Shown here one piece after another: positions 27,193 through 36,042 of a stretch of 64,000 nucleotides of DNA (position 1 is its first letter; the number at the start of each line of letters is the position of its first letter). Location: assembly GCF_015594925.2 (NCBI RefSeq), contig NZ_CP087590.1, forward strand, positions 2,232,001-2,296,000. Reading direction: 5' to 3'. A program made the translations under genes and the position numbers. Under the pieces are notes generated by a model, which saw nothing but the letters and a program-made list of their open reading frames with translations, was not told the origin of the DNA and did not search any database. This DNA comes from Vibrio sp. VB16. Lineage in GTDB: Bacteria; Pseudomonadota; Gammaproteobacteria; Enterobacterales; Vibrionaceae.

Positions 27193-27347
27193 TATCGTTT
27201 CACTCATTCTCTCAAAAAAAGCCATCTCATTGACCAGATACGCCAACCCATTTTGCTAGCGACTTGGTTCTCAACTTTGTGGTTGTAAATATTTTAGAGT
27301 GCGGACATTAACTAACAATTAATCCTTAACTTACATGAGAAAACAAT

Positions 27348-28502
27348 ATGGATATCAAACCAATAATTAAAGGTGTTGTAGCGAAGAACTGTCATCCTGA
27401 CGGATGTAAACAAGAGGTTCTTAATCAGATTTCGCAAGTAAAGAAGTTGCCATCTATTGCTAATGGCCCTAAGAAAGTACTGGTATTAGGTGCTTCTTCC
27501 GGGCTCGGCCTTGCGAGTCGTATTTCACTGGCTTTTGGCTCAAATGCAGACACTATTGGGCTCTCTTATGAACGTCCACCATCAGACGAACAAACTGGCA
27601 CCGCTGGTTGGCACAACAACGTTGCTTTTGAACAAGCCGCCTCTGAACATGGATTAATAGCTAAAGACTTTATTGCTGATGCTTTTTCCGCCGACACCAA
27701 ACAAAATGTAATTGACTACATTAAGACCAAATTTGGTGGTGAGGTCGATTGCATTATTTATAGTTTGGCAGCGGGCGTTCGGCCAAAACCTGACGGCAGC
27801 GGTATGTGGAAATCTTCCTTAAAAGCCATTGGCGAACCCTTCACTGGTAACTTCATCAACATTGAACATCAAGCTATGATAGGGGTCACTCTACCCGTAG
27901 CCTCAGAGCAAGAAATAGAAGATACCGTCAAAGTGATGGGTGGTGAAGACTGGCAAGAGTGGATCAGCGAACTTAGTCAAGCCGGTGTATTAGCAAAAGG
28001 GGTGAAGACCGTCGCCTATTCTTATATCGGTTCTGATATCACTTACCCTGTCTATTTTGGTGGCACGTTAGGTCGAGCAAAACAGCACCTGCACACCACT
28101 GCGGATCAGTTGAATGATGCATTAACCGCTCTAGGTGGTGAAGCCTATGCGGCAACGTGTAAGTCCACGGTATCAAAAGCGGCGGTGTTTATTCCGGGAT
28201 TATCATCCTACATGCTTGCCTTGGCTAAGCTACTCAAGCAACGGGGCGAATACGAGACATGTGCAGAACATATGCATCGGTTGATGACGGATTTCCTTTA
28301 CCATCCAGATGGTGCGCTAACCGATGATCAACGACTGCTACGTCCAGATAACCGTGAGCTTAATCCTGAAGTTCAAGATCAAGTCAAAACCATGATGACT
28401 CATATCACTCCTGAAAACTTCACTTCACCAAACGTTGGAGACTACGAAGGCTTTATTAAAGAATTTATGTGTATCAACGGTTTTGGCGTTAACAAAAATT
28501 AA
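27348..28502 (+). CDS. fabV: Trans-2-enoyl-CoA/ACP reductase, Ter/FabV family
   Basis: This 384-residue reductase converts trans-2-enoyl-CoA or enoyl-ACP to the saturated ester with NAD(P)H. Visible hallmarks are the N-terminal NCHPDGCKQEV, the Rossmann motif KVLVLGASSGLGLASRI, the block VKVMGGEDWQEWI and AYSYIGSDITYPV. The catalytic Tyr-x8-Lys is in YFGGTLGRAK. It is slightly shorter than typical members (about 400), mostly at the C-terminus. YSYIG and the compact form make it look as close to crotonyl-CoA reductase Ter as to FabV. The position next to CoA-transferase, fadB and fadA fits a Ter-like role. Confidence 0.85.
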   Translation: MDIKPIIKGVVAKNCHPDGCKQEVLNQISQVKKLPSIANGPKKVLVLGASSGLGLASRISLAFGSNADTIGLSYERPPSDEQTGTAGWHNNVAFEQAASEHGLIAKDFIADAFSADTKQNVIDYIKTKFGGEVDCIIYSLAAGVRPKPDGSGMWKSSLKAIGEPFTGNFINIEHQAMIGVTLPVASEQEIEDTVKVMGGEDWQEWISELSQAGVLAKGVKTVAYSYIGSDITYPVYFGGTLGRAKQHLHTTADQLNDALTALGGEAYAATCKSTVSKAAVFIPGLSSYMLALAKLLKQRGEYETCAEHMHRLMTDFLYHPDGALTDDQRLLRPDNRELNPEVQDQVKTMMTHITPENFTSPNVGDYEGFIKEFMCINGFGVNKN

Positions 28503-28512
28503 TGGCCAAATT

Positions 28513-28530
28513 AGGGGGCATTCGCCCCCT
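28513..28530 (+). terminator. Likely terminator hairpin after fabV
   Basis: The GC-rich stem agggggc/gccccct with loop attc begins 10 bp after the stop. The following tract (tgtaaagc) is not U-rich, so termination strength is uncertain. Confidence 0.45.
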
Positions 28531-28625
28531 TGTAAAGCAAAGCTTGAACCTAATAACGAGAATGTAATTAATCACTGAAAACAATAGATAGCTATTTTAC
28601 TTAAAGAGAACTTCGACCAATAAGG

Positions 28626-29232
28626 ACATGTTTGCGTATACAAGAACGACAGGTATTGGATGAAAAAGTAAAGGAAGCTTTCGACAGTAGCAAAGGTAGA
28701 GATGGTGCAAGGCGAATTCAGGTTGAGTTAGCTGAGAAGGGTAATAAACATAATGTCAAAACTATCGCTGCCAACATGAAACGACAGAGCCTGGTGGCGA
28801 AAGCGACACGAAAATTTAAATACACAACGGACAGCAACTCTTGTTTGTGATGCCTTGTCGATGGCTCTGTTCCGTAGTGGCTTCCCTGAGGATGTAATTA
28901 TCCATAGTGACAGAGGAAGCCAGTACTGATCTAAAGATTATCGTGACCTCATAACTGCTTATAATTTTGGGGCAAAGTATGAGTAGAAAAGAAAATTGTT
29001 GGGACAATGCTTGTGTAGAGAGTTTCTTCCATTCGATGAAAATTGAAGCGATCCAATATGAACCTATCATGACAAGAGTTACTATGCGTCAAGCGGTCTT
29101 CGAATACATTGAGGTTGATTATAATCGAACTAGAAGACACAGTGCTCTTAGGTATTTAAACCCAATTAACTTTGAACAAAAAATGTCGCTTAATTCATTG
29201 TCCAGTCCTGCTGGAGCAGATCACTTATTTTG
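28626..29232 (+). pseudogene. Decayed IS3-family transposase (OrfB) copy
   Basis: The sequence begins with the OrfB N-terminus (VKEAFDSSKGRDGARRI) and jumps at about 28845, from TTDSNS, straight to the mid-protein block (L)VCDALSMALFRSGFPED, losing the first catalytic Asp region. It continues with IIHSDRGSQY, a TGA at the next codon, and a one-base frameshift near 28970. It ends with SRKENCWDNACVESFFHSMK (catalytic Glu) and DYNRTRRHSAL. It cannot encode an active transposase. I did not find clear terminal inverted repeats. Confidence 0.85.
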
Positions 29233-29294
29233 ATCTCGATAATAGTGTCACACGGATAGAATTCGGGTTAACGATTCGAATTCTATATTCCTAG

Positions 29295-30119
29295 CTAAGC
29301 GCTCACTTCAATCTCATAAGAAGTAAACTTACGAATGTTAATCACGCCAGTATCAAAAATTAGATACTGGCCTTTAATGCCTTGCAATATACCTTTCACT
29401 TCGGGGTTTTTATCAAAGTTATGTGAAGTAATCTTGGTTGGATGAGCAGTCACTGGATAATGTATCTCGGTCGTCAACTCGGTTAACACCTGTATCGCAT
29501 CCGCTCCAAACTGCTGCTTAATTTCCTCTACTTTGTCGGTTACCAAGGGAAGAAGTTCTGCAAATTTGTCAGATAAATCCATTGCATCACCGTCTTGCTT
29601 TAATAAAGTCCGCCAATTGGTTTTGTCTGAGATATGTTTCGCAAGTTCAATCTCGATCAATCCCGATATATAACGAGTTTTTACTTTGAAAATAGGTAGA
29701 CCTTGGGTGGCCCCTTGATCAATCCATCTTGTCGGAATTTGGTTGTGACGCGTAATACCGACCTTTAAACTAGAGGTATTAGACAAGTACACATAATGGT
29801 CAATCATGCAGTTCTCTTCACCCCATTGTGGCTCACGGCATGTACCTTGATCGTAATGGCATGTTTCAGGTTTCATAATGCACATGTCGCAACTAGCCAG
29901 CTTCCTCATGCACACAAAACAGTGGCCTTGCGAGTAGCTTTTTTTCGTCTTTTTACCGCATGAACTGCAGAAAATATTACCTGTGTGAGTAAGCGTTATC
30001 GCTTGACCTATGTATGGATTGAGATCAACCTCTGAGTCTCCAACAGGTAAACGGTAAAACACCGCGTCTCCCAGATTGGCGCGCATTTTACTCAAGGTTC
30101 CTTTCGCTAAAATAGACAT
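29295..30119 (-). CDS. DUF2797 family protein
   Basis: This 274-residue soluble protein has several Cys pairs likely to bind zinc (FCSSCGKKTKKSY, HCFVCMRKLASCDMCIMKP) and a middle segment YVYLSNTSSLKVGITRH that looks like a GIY-YIG-type strand. This combination is the DUF2797 family, common in gamma-proteobacteria. The activity is not established. It probably belongs to the chromosomal backbone just outside the island. Confidence 0.75.
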   Translation of the reverse strand: MSILAKGTLSKMRANLGDAVFYRLPVGDSEVDLNPYIGQAITLTHTGNIFCSSCGKKTKKSYSQGHCFVCMRKLASCDMCIMKPETCHYDQGTCREPQWGEENCMIDHYVYLSNTSSLKVGITRHNQIPTRWIDQGATQGLPIFKVKTRYISGLIEIELAKHISDKTNWRTLLKQDGDAMDLSDKFAELLPLVTDKVEEIKQQFGADAIQVLTELTTEIHYPVTAHPTKITSHNFDKNPEVKGILQGIKGQYLIFDTGVINIRKFTSYEIEVSA

Positions 30120-30254
30120 GTCCTACCTACTACTTTTGTCATTAAGAATATTCATTGATTGAATTGTAGCAAAGAAGCATTGCTCATAGGATTATCTAAT
30201 CACATTATTCTATTGCTTTGGCTTTACATACCTTTATCTCGAGAAAGTTCTTTA

Positions 30255-30791
30255 TTACCCGTTTTCAGAAATCTTACACGGCTCTTCACTACAAATGACT
30301 TGAACAACGTTAGCTTCCGTCACTTGAGCCTGCAACGCTTCTGCATCAGATTTCTGTTTATTACCTAACGAAAAAAGAACCACGGTTAATAGAGCAAAAG
30401 CAAACGCAGCCCAATGGTAAGAATTAAATGTCTCTTTGAATAAGAACAACCCTACAATCAACGATGTGGTTAATATAGATAAAACGGCATACACCACGTA
30501 ACTAGAAGTGCCATAACGAGAGTACAGAAGGTAAAAGCCAAGGTATGTAAAAAAGAGTCCTATCCCACCAATGATCACCCACTGCCAGTTTTCTTTAAAG
30601 ACTACGTCATATCGGCTACTACCGATAAATGGCGCTATAACCACGGCTAATATCACACAAATAAGTGAGGTTAAAACCATATATGACAATGGCCCCTCTT
30701 CAATGACTACTTTTTTTTGCCCCGCAGCGAACATCGCATTGCCCAATGCGCCAATAGTCGCAAAAATTATTACCCCAAATAAACTTGACAT
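30255..30791 (-). CDS. EamA/DMT-like membrane protein, half-size
   Basis: This 178-residue protein has five hydrophobic segments, beginning SSLFGVIIFATIGALGNAMF and including YVVYAVLSILTTSLIVGLFLF. That corresponds to one EamA repeat of drug/metabolite transporters. Half-size members usually act as dimers. A hydrophilic C-terminal tail of about 40 residues is added. The substrate is unknown. Confidence 0.65.
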   Translation of the reverse strand: MSSLFGVIIFATIGALGNAMFAAGQKKVVIEEGPLSYMVLTSLICVILAVVIAPFIGSSRYDVVFKENWQWVIIGGIGLFFTYLGFYLLYSRYGTSSYVVYAVLSILTTSLIVGLFLFKETFNSYHWAAFAFALLTVVLFSLGNKQKSDAEALQAQVTEANVVQVICSEEPCKISENG

Positions 30792-30971
30792 TATACCTAC
30801 TTAGAAAGTGTTATGAGCTATTGACTAATAGCGATTGGTCACGTGATTATTGGTGGATTATAACCTTTTTATCGTCATATAATACTGACATAACAATATG
30901 TCACATTTTTTATTTAAAACATCGCAAAAGCCATTGATATTAAAGTAATAAATTGGAGACAATTTAACAAG

Positions 30972-31092
30972 GAGAGCCTCTTTAGGCTCACTTTGTACAC
31001 CTTAACTTACTGACCTAAAATGACAAAACCCCAGCATTTCTGCTAGGGTTTTTGATGTAGCGGTGAGTGAGGAATTCGAACTCTCGATACGT
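30972..31092 (-). repeat. Left island boundary: tRNA-Ser 3' remnant with terminator (att-like)
   Basis: On the minus strand this reads as the 3' third of a tRNA-Ser(GGA)-like gene (31092-31060: cgtatcgag, gttcgaa, ctcactcaccgc). It is followed by a terminator hairpin (31051-31028, aaccctagca with tgctggggtt) and about 60 bp of downstream sequence. Bases 30972-31072 recur at 42345-42445 with about 7 differences in 101. The tRNA remnant is degenerate (ctaca in place of CCACA), so it is not a working gene. Confidence 0.75.
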
Positions 31093-31214
31093 CAAAAACA
31101 CCCATCATACCTCGCATTTTCAATGACTTACTTTTACCTAAAGGATTTTCGCCAACATGTTTTACTGCATCATGTATCGACTCTGAGACGAGCTGCATGA
31201 TTTCAGTATCACAG

Positions 31215-31440
31215 TTATCCTGTAAGGACAGGCACTTTATTAAACAGGCACCGGTTAGATTGATGAGCTACATAGAATTGGTGGACTGGTCAGGAAAAAC
31301 CCTGAGAGTTGGTAAGGCAAGCATAAATAACCAATCACCACCTATCCTAGAAAAGCTTAATCTGCCCCAGAAAGACTGGCTGACAGCCTGTACTCAGTTA
31401 GTGCCTTTTATGGTGCCTGTCCTTTTAAATTTTTCTTTTA
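31215..31440 (+). pseudogene. C-terminal fragment of a second RAYT transposase
   Basis: The translated piece HFIKQAPVRLMSYIELVDWS ... NNQSPPILEKLNLPQ and WLTACTQL matches the intact RAYT at 9022 (FIQGIPFRLIDYIELINWS, VILQRLSLSQTTWLAACTQL). It has diverged and lacks the catalytic part. It is followed by gtgcctgtccttttaa, a variant of the right-end repeat of this element class. Confidence 0.75.
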
Positions 31441-31518
31441 GATTTTTTTTAGATTTCACTAAAAACGCACTAATCGCCGTGATGCAACTTAACCTCGGAA
31501 GTTTAAATATGGGAAAAT

Positions 31519-32535
31519 TCAGTTCACGTTAATAGAGTGTCGCACCGGAGTATTACCAAACCATCTTCTGTAGGCTTTGTAAAAGCTGCTGACATCTTTG
31601 AAACCGAGACGATAGCTTACTTCTGATATACTTAAGCCTGTGGAGTTTAGCAATTTTTTTACTCGGTACTTGCGAAATAGGTTTACTATACCGGTATAAT
31701 TAGTCCCTTCCGATTGCAACCTCCGGAATAATGTTTGCCTACTGACATACATTTTACTGGCCACCTGTACGGCACTTGGGACACCTTCTCCAGAGTCAAA
31801 CGATTCTTCTAGTATTTTCTTCACTTGAACTTCATATGTCGCTTGCCCAGATAGCCTATCAATTGTCTCTAATGCCTTATGTTCCATGATCCCCTTTAGC
31901 AAAACACTACCGCTCTCAATCGGTAAGTCCAGTAATTCTAAGGGGAACACCAGACTATTACTTGAGCTTCCAAAACTCAAACTAACACCAAAAAGTTCTT
32001 CATATTTCTCTATATTTTTAGGCTTATCGAAAGAAAACGTCGCACTTTCTAGTATAAATGGATGTCTCGATAGGCTGCGAACCCAGCATAAGAGTTCGCT
32101 TATACTCCTTTCAATAGCCATGACCGGATAATCCTTCGTTTTGGTTATGGCGTACGTTAAGTAACAGAGTCGACCTTCTATTTTTAGATCCCAGTATTCC
32201 GATGCATTCATTAGCGATATATTATTAATAAAAATATTTAAAGACTCACCAACGCTACAAGCCTGACTTGCCCAGCTAGTTAGAATACCCTTTGCTCGAG
32301 GGTTTACTCTTTTGCCTAACGTTAAACCAATATCGCGATCAGGATGCAATTTATCGAGTCTGTTCCAAATATCAATGATAATAGATTCTGATATGTATGC
32401 TTCGACATCGAGAGTGTATAAGTCATCACATGGACATCTCTCTCGCTCTTTAGCAGAGCAAAAATTATCACATTCATCTACAAGGTTGATAGCAGATGCA
32501 ACTGACACCTTACCGTCAAACATTATTTGTTTCAT
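31519..32535 (-). CDS. AraC family regulator of the island
   Basis: This is a 338-residue regulator of the Arabinose_bd plus HTH_18 type. The C-terminal DNA-binding part reads VASKMYVSRQTLFRRLQSEG and VSYRLGFKDVSSFYKAYRRW. The N-terminal region has an unusual Cys-rich patch (CDNFCSAKERERCPCDD, about residues 22-38) that might bind a metal or respond to redox. It is transcribed from a promoter with the same 10-bp repeat operator as the transport operon and the lipoprotein phosphatase, so it is probably part of the same regulon. Confidence 0.8.
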   Translation of the reverse strand: MKQIMFDGKVSVASAINLVDECDNFCSAKERERCPCDDLYTLDVEAYISESIIIDIWNRLDKLHPDRDIGLTLGKRVNPRAKGILTSWASQACSVGESLNIFINNISLMNASEYWDLKIEGRLCYLTYAITKTKDYPVMAIERSISELLCWVRSLSRHPFILESATFSFDKPKNIEKYEELFGVSLSFGSSSNSLVFPLELLDLPIESGSVLLKGIMEHKALETIDRLSGQATYEVQVKKILEESFDSGEGVPSAVQVASKMYVSRQTLFRRLQSEGTNYTGIVNLFRKYRVKKLLNSTGLSISEVSYRLGFKDVSSFYKAYRRWFGNTPVRHSINVN

Positions 32536-32621
32536 AATAAAAGCCTTCGATAAAATGCCTCTAACTCATTATTATTCCTTCATATATGAAAACCAAATAC
32601 ATTAGCGATAAGTAATTACGA

Positions 32622-32690
32622 GTCGCATAACAATTAAGTAAACTTTAACGCTGTGCACCCAAATGAAACATTAGGTGTATACAAGTTTTT
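32622..32690 (-). promoter_or_regulatory. Leader block shared with the phosphatase gene (copy 1)
   Basis: This untranslated stretch between promoter and AraC start is clearly related to 41811-41880. Shared blocks are aattaagtaaac, aacgctgt, cacccaa and gtacaag-like ends. On the transcribed strand both copies can form a small hairpin around cc-aa ... tt-gg, with the sequence between the arms not conserved. Confidence 0.45.
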
Positions 32691-32759
32691 TTGAAGATAA
32701 TTATGAATCAGTTCATTGTTGTTTGGACAATGAGTTTGTTTATTGTTTAGTCATAATTA

Positions 32760-32814
32760 ACGTTAAAACATAACCCACCCAAAGTCAATCACAAGCACTC
32801 ACAAACACGCTCAA
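32760..32814 (-). promoter_or_regulatory. Promoter with 10-bp direct-repeat operator (copy 1, AraC gene)
   Basis: On the minus strand a -35 ttgact (32788-32783) and -10 taacgt (32765-32760) are spaced 17 bp. Three contiguous 10-mers lie at and upstream of the -35, in plus-strand form tcaatcacaa, gcactcacaa and acacgctcaa (32785-32814). Exact 10-bp phasing puts one unit on each helical turn. DeoR-family repressors are known to use direct repeats, and a DeoR gene is adjacent. Confidence 0.65.
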
Positions 32815-32922
32815 TACGTCATGAAAAATGCCGCTTAGCCGTTTGCGAGGACACATATTTAATGACACATAACTACCAACTTGCATTACACAAACGCCAC
32901 AACAAATAGCTTATAATATTAG

Positions 32923-33120
32923 AACTTTCACCTAAAATTTCGTATCAGTGCGCTTAGCGCTAACTGTAGTATCAATATCTCCCTCAACTCTGTCGCCAAC
33001 AACCACTATCTTTTAGACGTACCTATCAATAAAGATAAGTTCGATTTACTAACCGTGTCTAGGGCCATTGAACGTTGGTCTTTGCTAAACGCAAAGACCA
33101 ACATCATCTACAATTTTTAG
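32923..33120 (+). other. Possible coding remnant with strong hairpin at its end
   Basis: A frame without ATG runs from a stop at 32920 to a TAG at 33118. It reads like protein (ANNHYLLDVPINKDKFDLLT, IERWSLLNAKTNIIYNF), but I cannot place it. Its end contains a perfect 12-bp stem (gttggtctttgc 33074-33085 with gcaaagaccaac 33091-33102), so the resemblance to protein could also be chance. I see no other gene between 32830 and 33373. Confidence 0.25.
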
Positions 33121-33373
33121 CTGAGAAGCCAAGGATTAAAGGTGAATCAGAATGACTTTAATTACCGTCGAACAGTAATGTGAGCGTGTGTGTACCTCAC
33201 CTATCCTAAAAGTCCAACTTGGCTCAAAAAGAATAACTGACAGTCTGTAGTAAAATGGAATGAAAACGTACACTTCTAGTTGCCTGTATAGAGATTTTTC
33301 CTAATCGACTTTACCTAATTACAACGGACTCAGATACAAAACTATAAGCTAAATATAACCGCTTTATTTTGTC

Positions 33374-34159
33374 CTACCCTCCGGCATAAATAACTTTCAT
33401 CGGAAACTTAGCGAGTTTATCTCTCATTTCATTACTTATGAGATTACTGGTTATGACACCATCAATTTGGTCAAATGTTGCAGAACTGAAAAATGCTTTC
33501 GCATTGAATTTGCTATGGTCGGCCAATACATAATTTTGTTGTGAGACCGCAATAACTTCACGTTGACTCTGACGATAAACATCACTACGCAAACTAATTT
33601 GTTGACGATGCACATCGACCCCAGAGGTACACAAAAAAGAAATATCAAAAGACAAAGATCGGATCACATCAACCGCTAAAGTTCCTACAAAAGAATCATT
33701 TATTGCCAAATATGAGCCACCGATTAAATAAAATGACATAATACCACGTCGAAATAACTCATTTGCAACGCCCCGGCAATTGGTGACATAGATACAATTC
33801 ATATTTTTTGGTATCACGGAAGCCAGTTGTATAGCTGTAGTACCAGAATCGATAAATACCGTTTGTCCCTCAGAAATCAAAGTGCAAGCTGCTTTACTTA
33901 TTTTTAGTTTTTCTTCTACATTAGTTATGGATCTATCTTCGTTTGAAGAATCCTCCGAAACCATTAAGTTAGCGACAGCACCACCATATGTCCGAGTCAA
34001 CGTCTTTTTACCTTCTAGTGCCACTAAATCTCGTCGTATGGTTGCTTCAGAGACACCAAATAGGACCCGTAATTCACTAAGTTTAACTGATTGATTTTCA
34101 TCAATAAGATTAATTATTTTTTTCTGTCTTGCCGCAGCAAAGTGATAGTCATTTGACAT
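33374..34159 (-). CDS. DeoR family transcriptional regulator
   Basis: This 261-residue DeoR-type repressor has an N-terminal HTH (VKLSELRVLFGVSEATIRRDL, ending LTRTYGGAV) and a C-terminal sugar-phosphate isomerase-like effector domain (VFIDSGTTAIQLASVI, YLIGGSY, VLADHSKF). DeoR proteins answer to phosphorylated sugars or glycerol-phosphate-type metabolites. It follows the transport operon in the same direction but with a 258-bp gap, so it likely has its own promoter. It is the best candidate to bind the repeated 10-bp operators found at three promoters in this island. Confidence 0.9.
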   Translation of the reverse strand: MSNDYHFAAARQKKIINLIDENQSVKLSELRVLFGVSEATIRRDLVALEGKKTLTRTYGGAVANLMVSEDSSNEDRSITNVEEKLKISKAACTLISEGQTVFIDSGTTAIQLASVIPKNMNCIYVTNCRGVANELFRRGIMSFYLIGGSYLAINDSFVGTLAVDVIRSLSFDISFLCTSGVDVHRQQISLRSDVYRQSQREVIAVSQQNYVLADHSKFNAKAFFSSATFDQIDGVITSNLISNEMRDKLAKFPMKVIYAGG

Positions 34160-34417
34160 TATTTATCCTGATATTTACCATTTCCATTCCGAATCCAATG
34201 AAATTTATTGATGACTCGTTACTATAAACTTAGATTTATAATCACTGCTATTTATTACAGCGCTGTCTAGTCACAATGTTGGATACTCGATCTAACAACA
34301 CAGAGATTGTTCATCTTTCATAATACCTTTGAATTTAACCAAATGTTACAAATATGGTTTCAATAAATACGATGTTATAGAACAGGCCTCTTCCATGATA
34401 TCAACCATCGTCTTAGC

Positions 34418-35215
34418 CTATCCGTAATTTCGATAATCAAAATTTACATAACGCGTGCTAACCACATGGCTATCATCGTCATCTATTGAATGAATATAAT
34501 AGGCGTAAGGTTCATTCATTATCTCTTGTTGGCCTGTACCAAACGGCACAGCATTACCTAATTGAAAGCATGGAGCACCCGCTATATAACAATTAGCTCC
34601 TCGCCACACTGCCTGAAATGGCTTATGGATATGACCCGATAATATAATTATTTTCGAAGATGTCTTCTCTATAACATCACCAAAAGCAATGCGCCCAGAT
34701 AACTGTATTGTTTCGTCATAACCAGAAAAGCCAGTTACAAACGGGGGATGGTGCATAAGTATTATATGTCGAGAAAACTTTCTACTTTCTAGTTTTCCTT
34801 TTATCCATGCAAGCTGTAATTCCGATAATTTACCGACATCCTCCCCTAAAATTTGAGAGTTTATTCCTAATAATCGAACGCCATTAATGTCTATGTGATA
34901 ATCTGAAAAGCCATTAATATGTTGTGTATCGTTGTATTTAAAAACTTCTCCCAACGCCATGGGGTCATCATGATTTCCAGGCACTACATATACTGGGATA
35001 CTTAGTACATCTAATAAGTCTTTTAATTGCTTATAAGAACTCAAATCTCCAATTTGAGTCAAATCACCTGTGATGGCAACAAAATCTAAATGTTCCTCAA
35101 TACTTTTAATGTCTTCCACAAGCATTTTTAACGCAACAATCAAGTTTTTTCTCAAAATGGGAAAATCGCTGATATTTAAGCAGAAATGTAAGTCTGAAAT
35201 ATGAACAAATCGCAT
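34418..35215 (-). CDS. Calcineurin-type phosphodiesterase (GpdQ/CpdA-like)
   Basis: This is a 265-residue cytoplasmic metallophosphoesterase. All metal-site motifs are present in order: HISDLHF, ITGDLTQIGD, VPGNHDD, MHHPPF and SGHIHKPF. Length and layout match the class III cyclic nucleotide phosphodiesterase/GpdQ group. GpdQ hydrolyses glycerophosphodiesters. It is the last gene of the ABC-importer operon, 14 bp after the permease, so it probably cleaves the imported compound to a phosphomonoester inside the cell. Confidence 0.85.
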   Translation of the reverse strand: MRFVHISDLHFCLNISDFPILRKNLIVALKMLVEDIKSIEEHLDFVAITGDLTQIGDLSSYKQLKDLLDVLSIPVYVVPGNHDDPMALGEVFKYNDTQHINGFSDYHIDINGVRLLGINSQILGEDVGKLSELQLAWIKGKLESRKFSRHIILMHHPPFVTGFSGYDETIQLSGRIAFGDVIEKTSSKIIILSGHIHKPFQAVWRGANCYIAGAPCFQLGNAVPFGTGQQEIMNEPYAYYIHSIDDDDSHVVSTRYVNFDYRNYG

Positions 35216-35229
35216 CGTTTATCCTATAG

Positions 35230-36042
35230 TTATTTAATGCCAGCACGCATAAAGTTAACAACAAATTGACGTTGAAAAATTAGGAACAAAATTATCAAGG
35301 GCGCTGTAGTAATCAAAGTGGCAGCATTGACTAGTGCCCATTCCACACCACTTTCAACGGTCGAAAAGACACTGAGACCGACAGTTACAGGCCTCACCTC
35401 TGGGGAATTGGTTACAATCAGAGGCCAAAGAAAATTATTCCACTGAAAGCTTATTGACACCAACGCATAAGCTAAATACGTCGGTTTAGCTAACGGCACA
35501 TAAACATCCAACAATACCCGCCATGTGCTTGCGCCCTCTACTTGAGCAGCCTCATCTAATGATATAGGCACAGTTTTAAACGTTTGCCGTAATAAAAATA
35601 TTCCAAATGCTGATGTAAGGTAGGGCAAACTGATACCAAAAATGGTGTCGGTCAGGCCCATCTTTGCGAGAGTACTGTAATTTTCGACGATCAAAATGTC
35701 CGGTGTAATTAGCAGTTGTACCATAATAAATGAAAATAACAGACCAGCGCCTGGAAATTTATACCTAACAAACGCATAAGCAACCAATGTACATAAGATT
35801 AAGTTGGCGACCAAAATAATCATCGTTAAAATTATTGTATTAACAAAATACTGGAAAAATGAAGCCGATCCCCAAGCGGTTATAAAATTTTCTAAGGTAA
35901 GGGGGGCATTCCAAGTAATGTTTCCTGAGTATTTCTCTTCATGAAATGCAGCCCAAAGCGAATATATAAATGGAAAAACCCAAACAAAGGACAGACTGAT
36001 CGCCAATGTTAAATACGCTATTCTATTAACTGTATTTTTCAT
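35230..36042 (-). CDS. ABC importer permease, UgpE-like
   Basis: This is a 270-residue inner-membrane permease with six TM segments and the EAA loop LDEAAQVEGASTWRVLLDVY, family MalG/UgpE. It overlaps the partner permease by four bases (ATGA). It forms the heteromeric channel with the UgpA-like subunit and takes substrate from the binding protein encoded upstream. Confidence 0.88.
   Translation of the reverse strand: MKNTVNRIAYLTLAISLSFVWVFPFIYSLWAAFHEEKYSGNITWNAPLTLENFITAWGSASFFQYFVNTIILTMIILVANLILCTLVAYAFVRYKFPGAGLLFSFIMVQLLITPDILIVENYSTLAKMGLTDTIFGISLPYLTSAFGIFLLRQTFKTVPISLDEAAQVEGASTWRVLLDVYVPLAKPTYLAYALVSISFQWNNFLWPLIVTNSPEVRPVTVGLSVFSTVESGVEWALVNAATLITTAPLIILFLIFQRQFVVNFMRAGIK

Noticed and set aside
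31060..31092. Functional tRNA-Ser gene
   Set aside because: Only the T-arm and acceptor 3' strand are present, with substitutions. The rest of the tRNA is missing on both sides.
32622..32690. CRP site at the shared promoters
   Set aside because: Several tgtga half sites occur, but they are direct repeats at 10-bp spacing without the inverted tcaca half, which argues for another regulator.
32612..32700. Integron attC (VCR-like) site
   Set aside because: gcataacaattaa looked attC-like, but there are no paired R'/R'' and L'/L'' boxes and no integrase. The block is better explained as a leader shared with 41811-41880.
33241..33373. Additional gene before the DeoR terminus
   Set aside because: No frame of useful length or protein character is seen.
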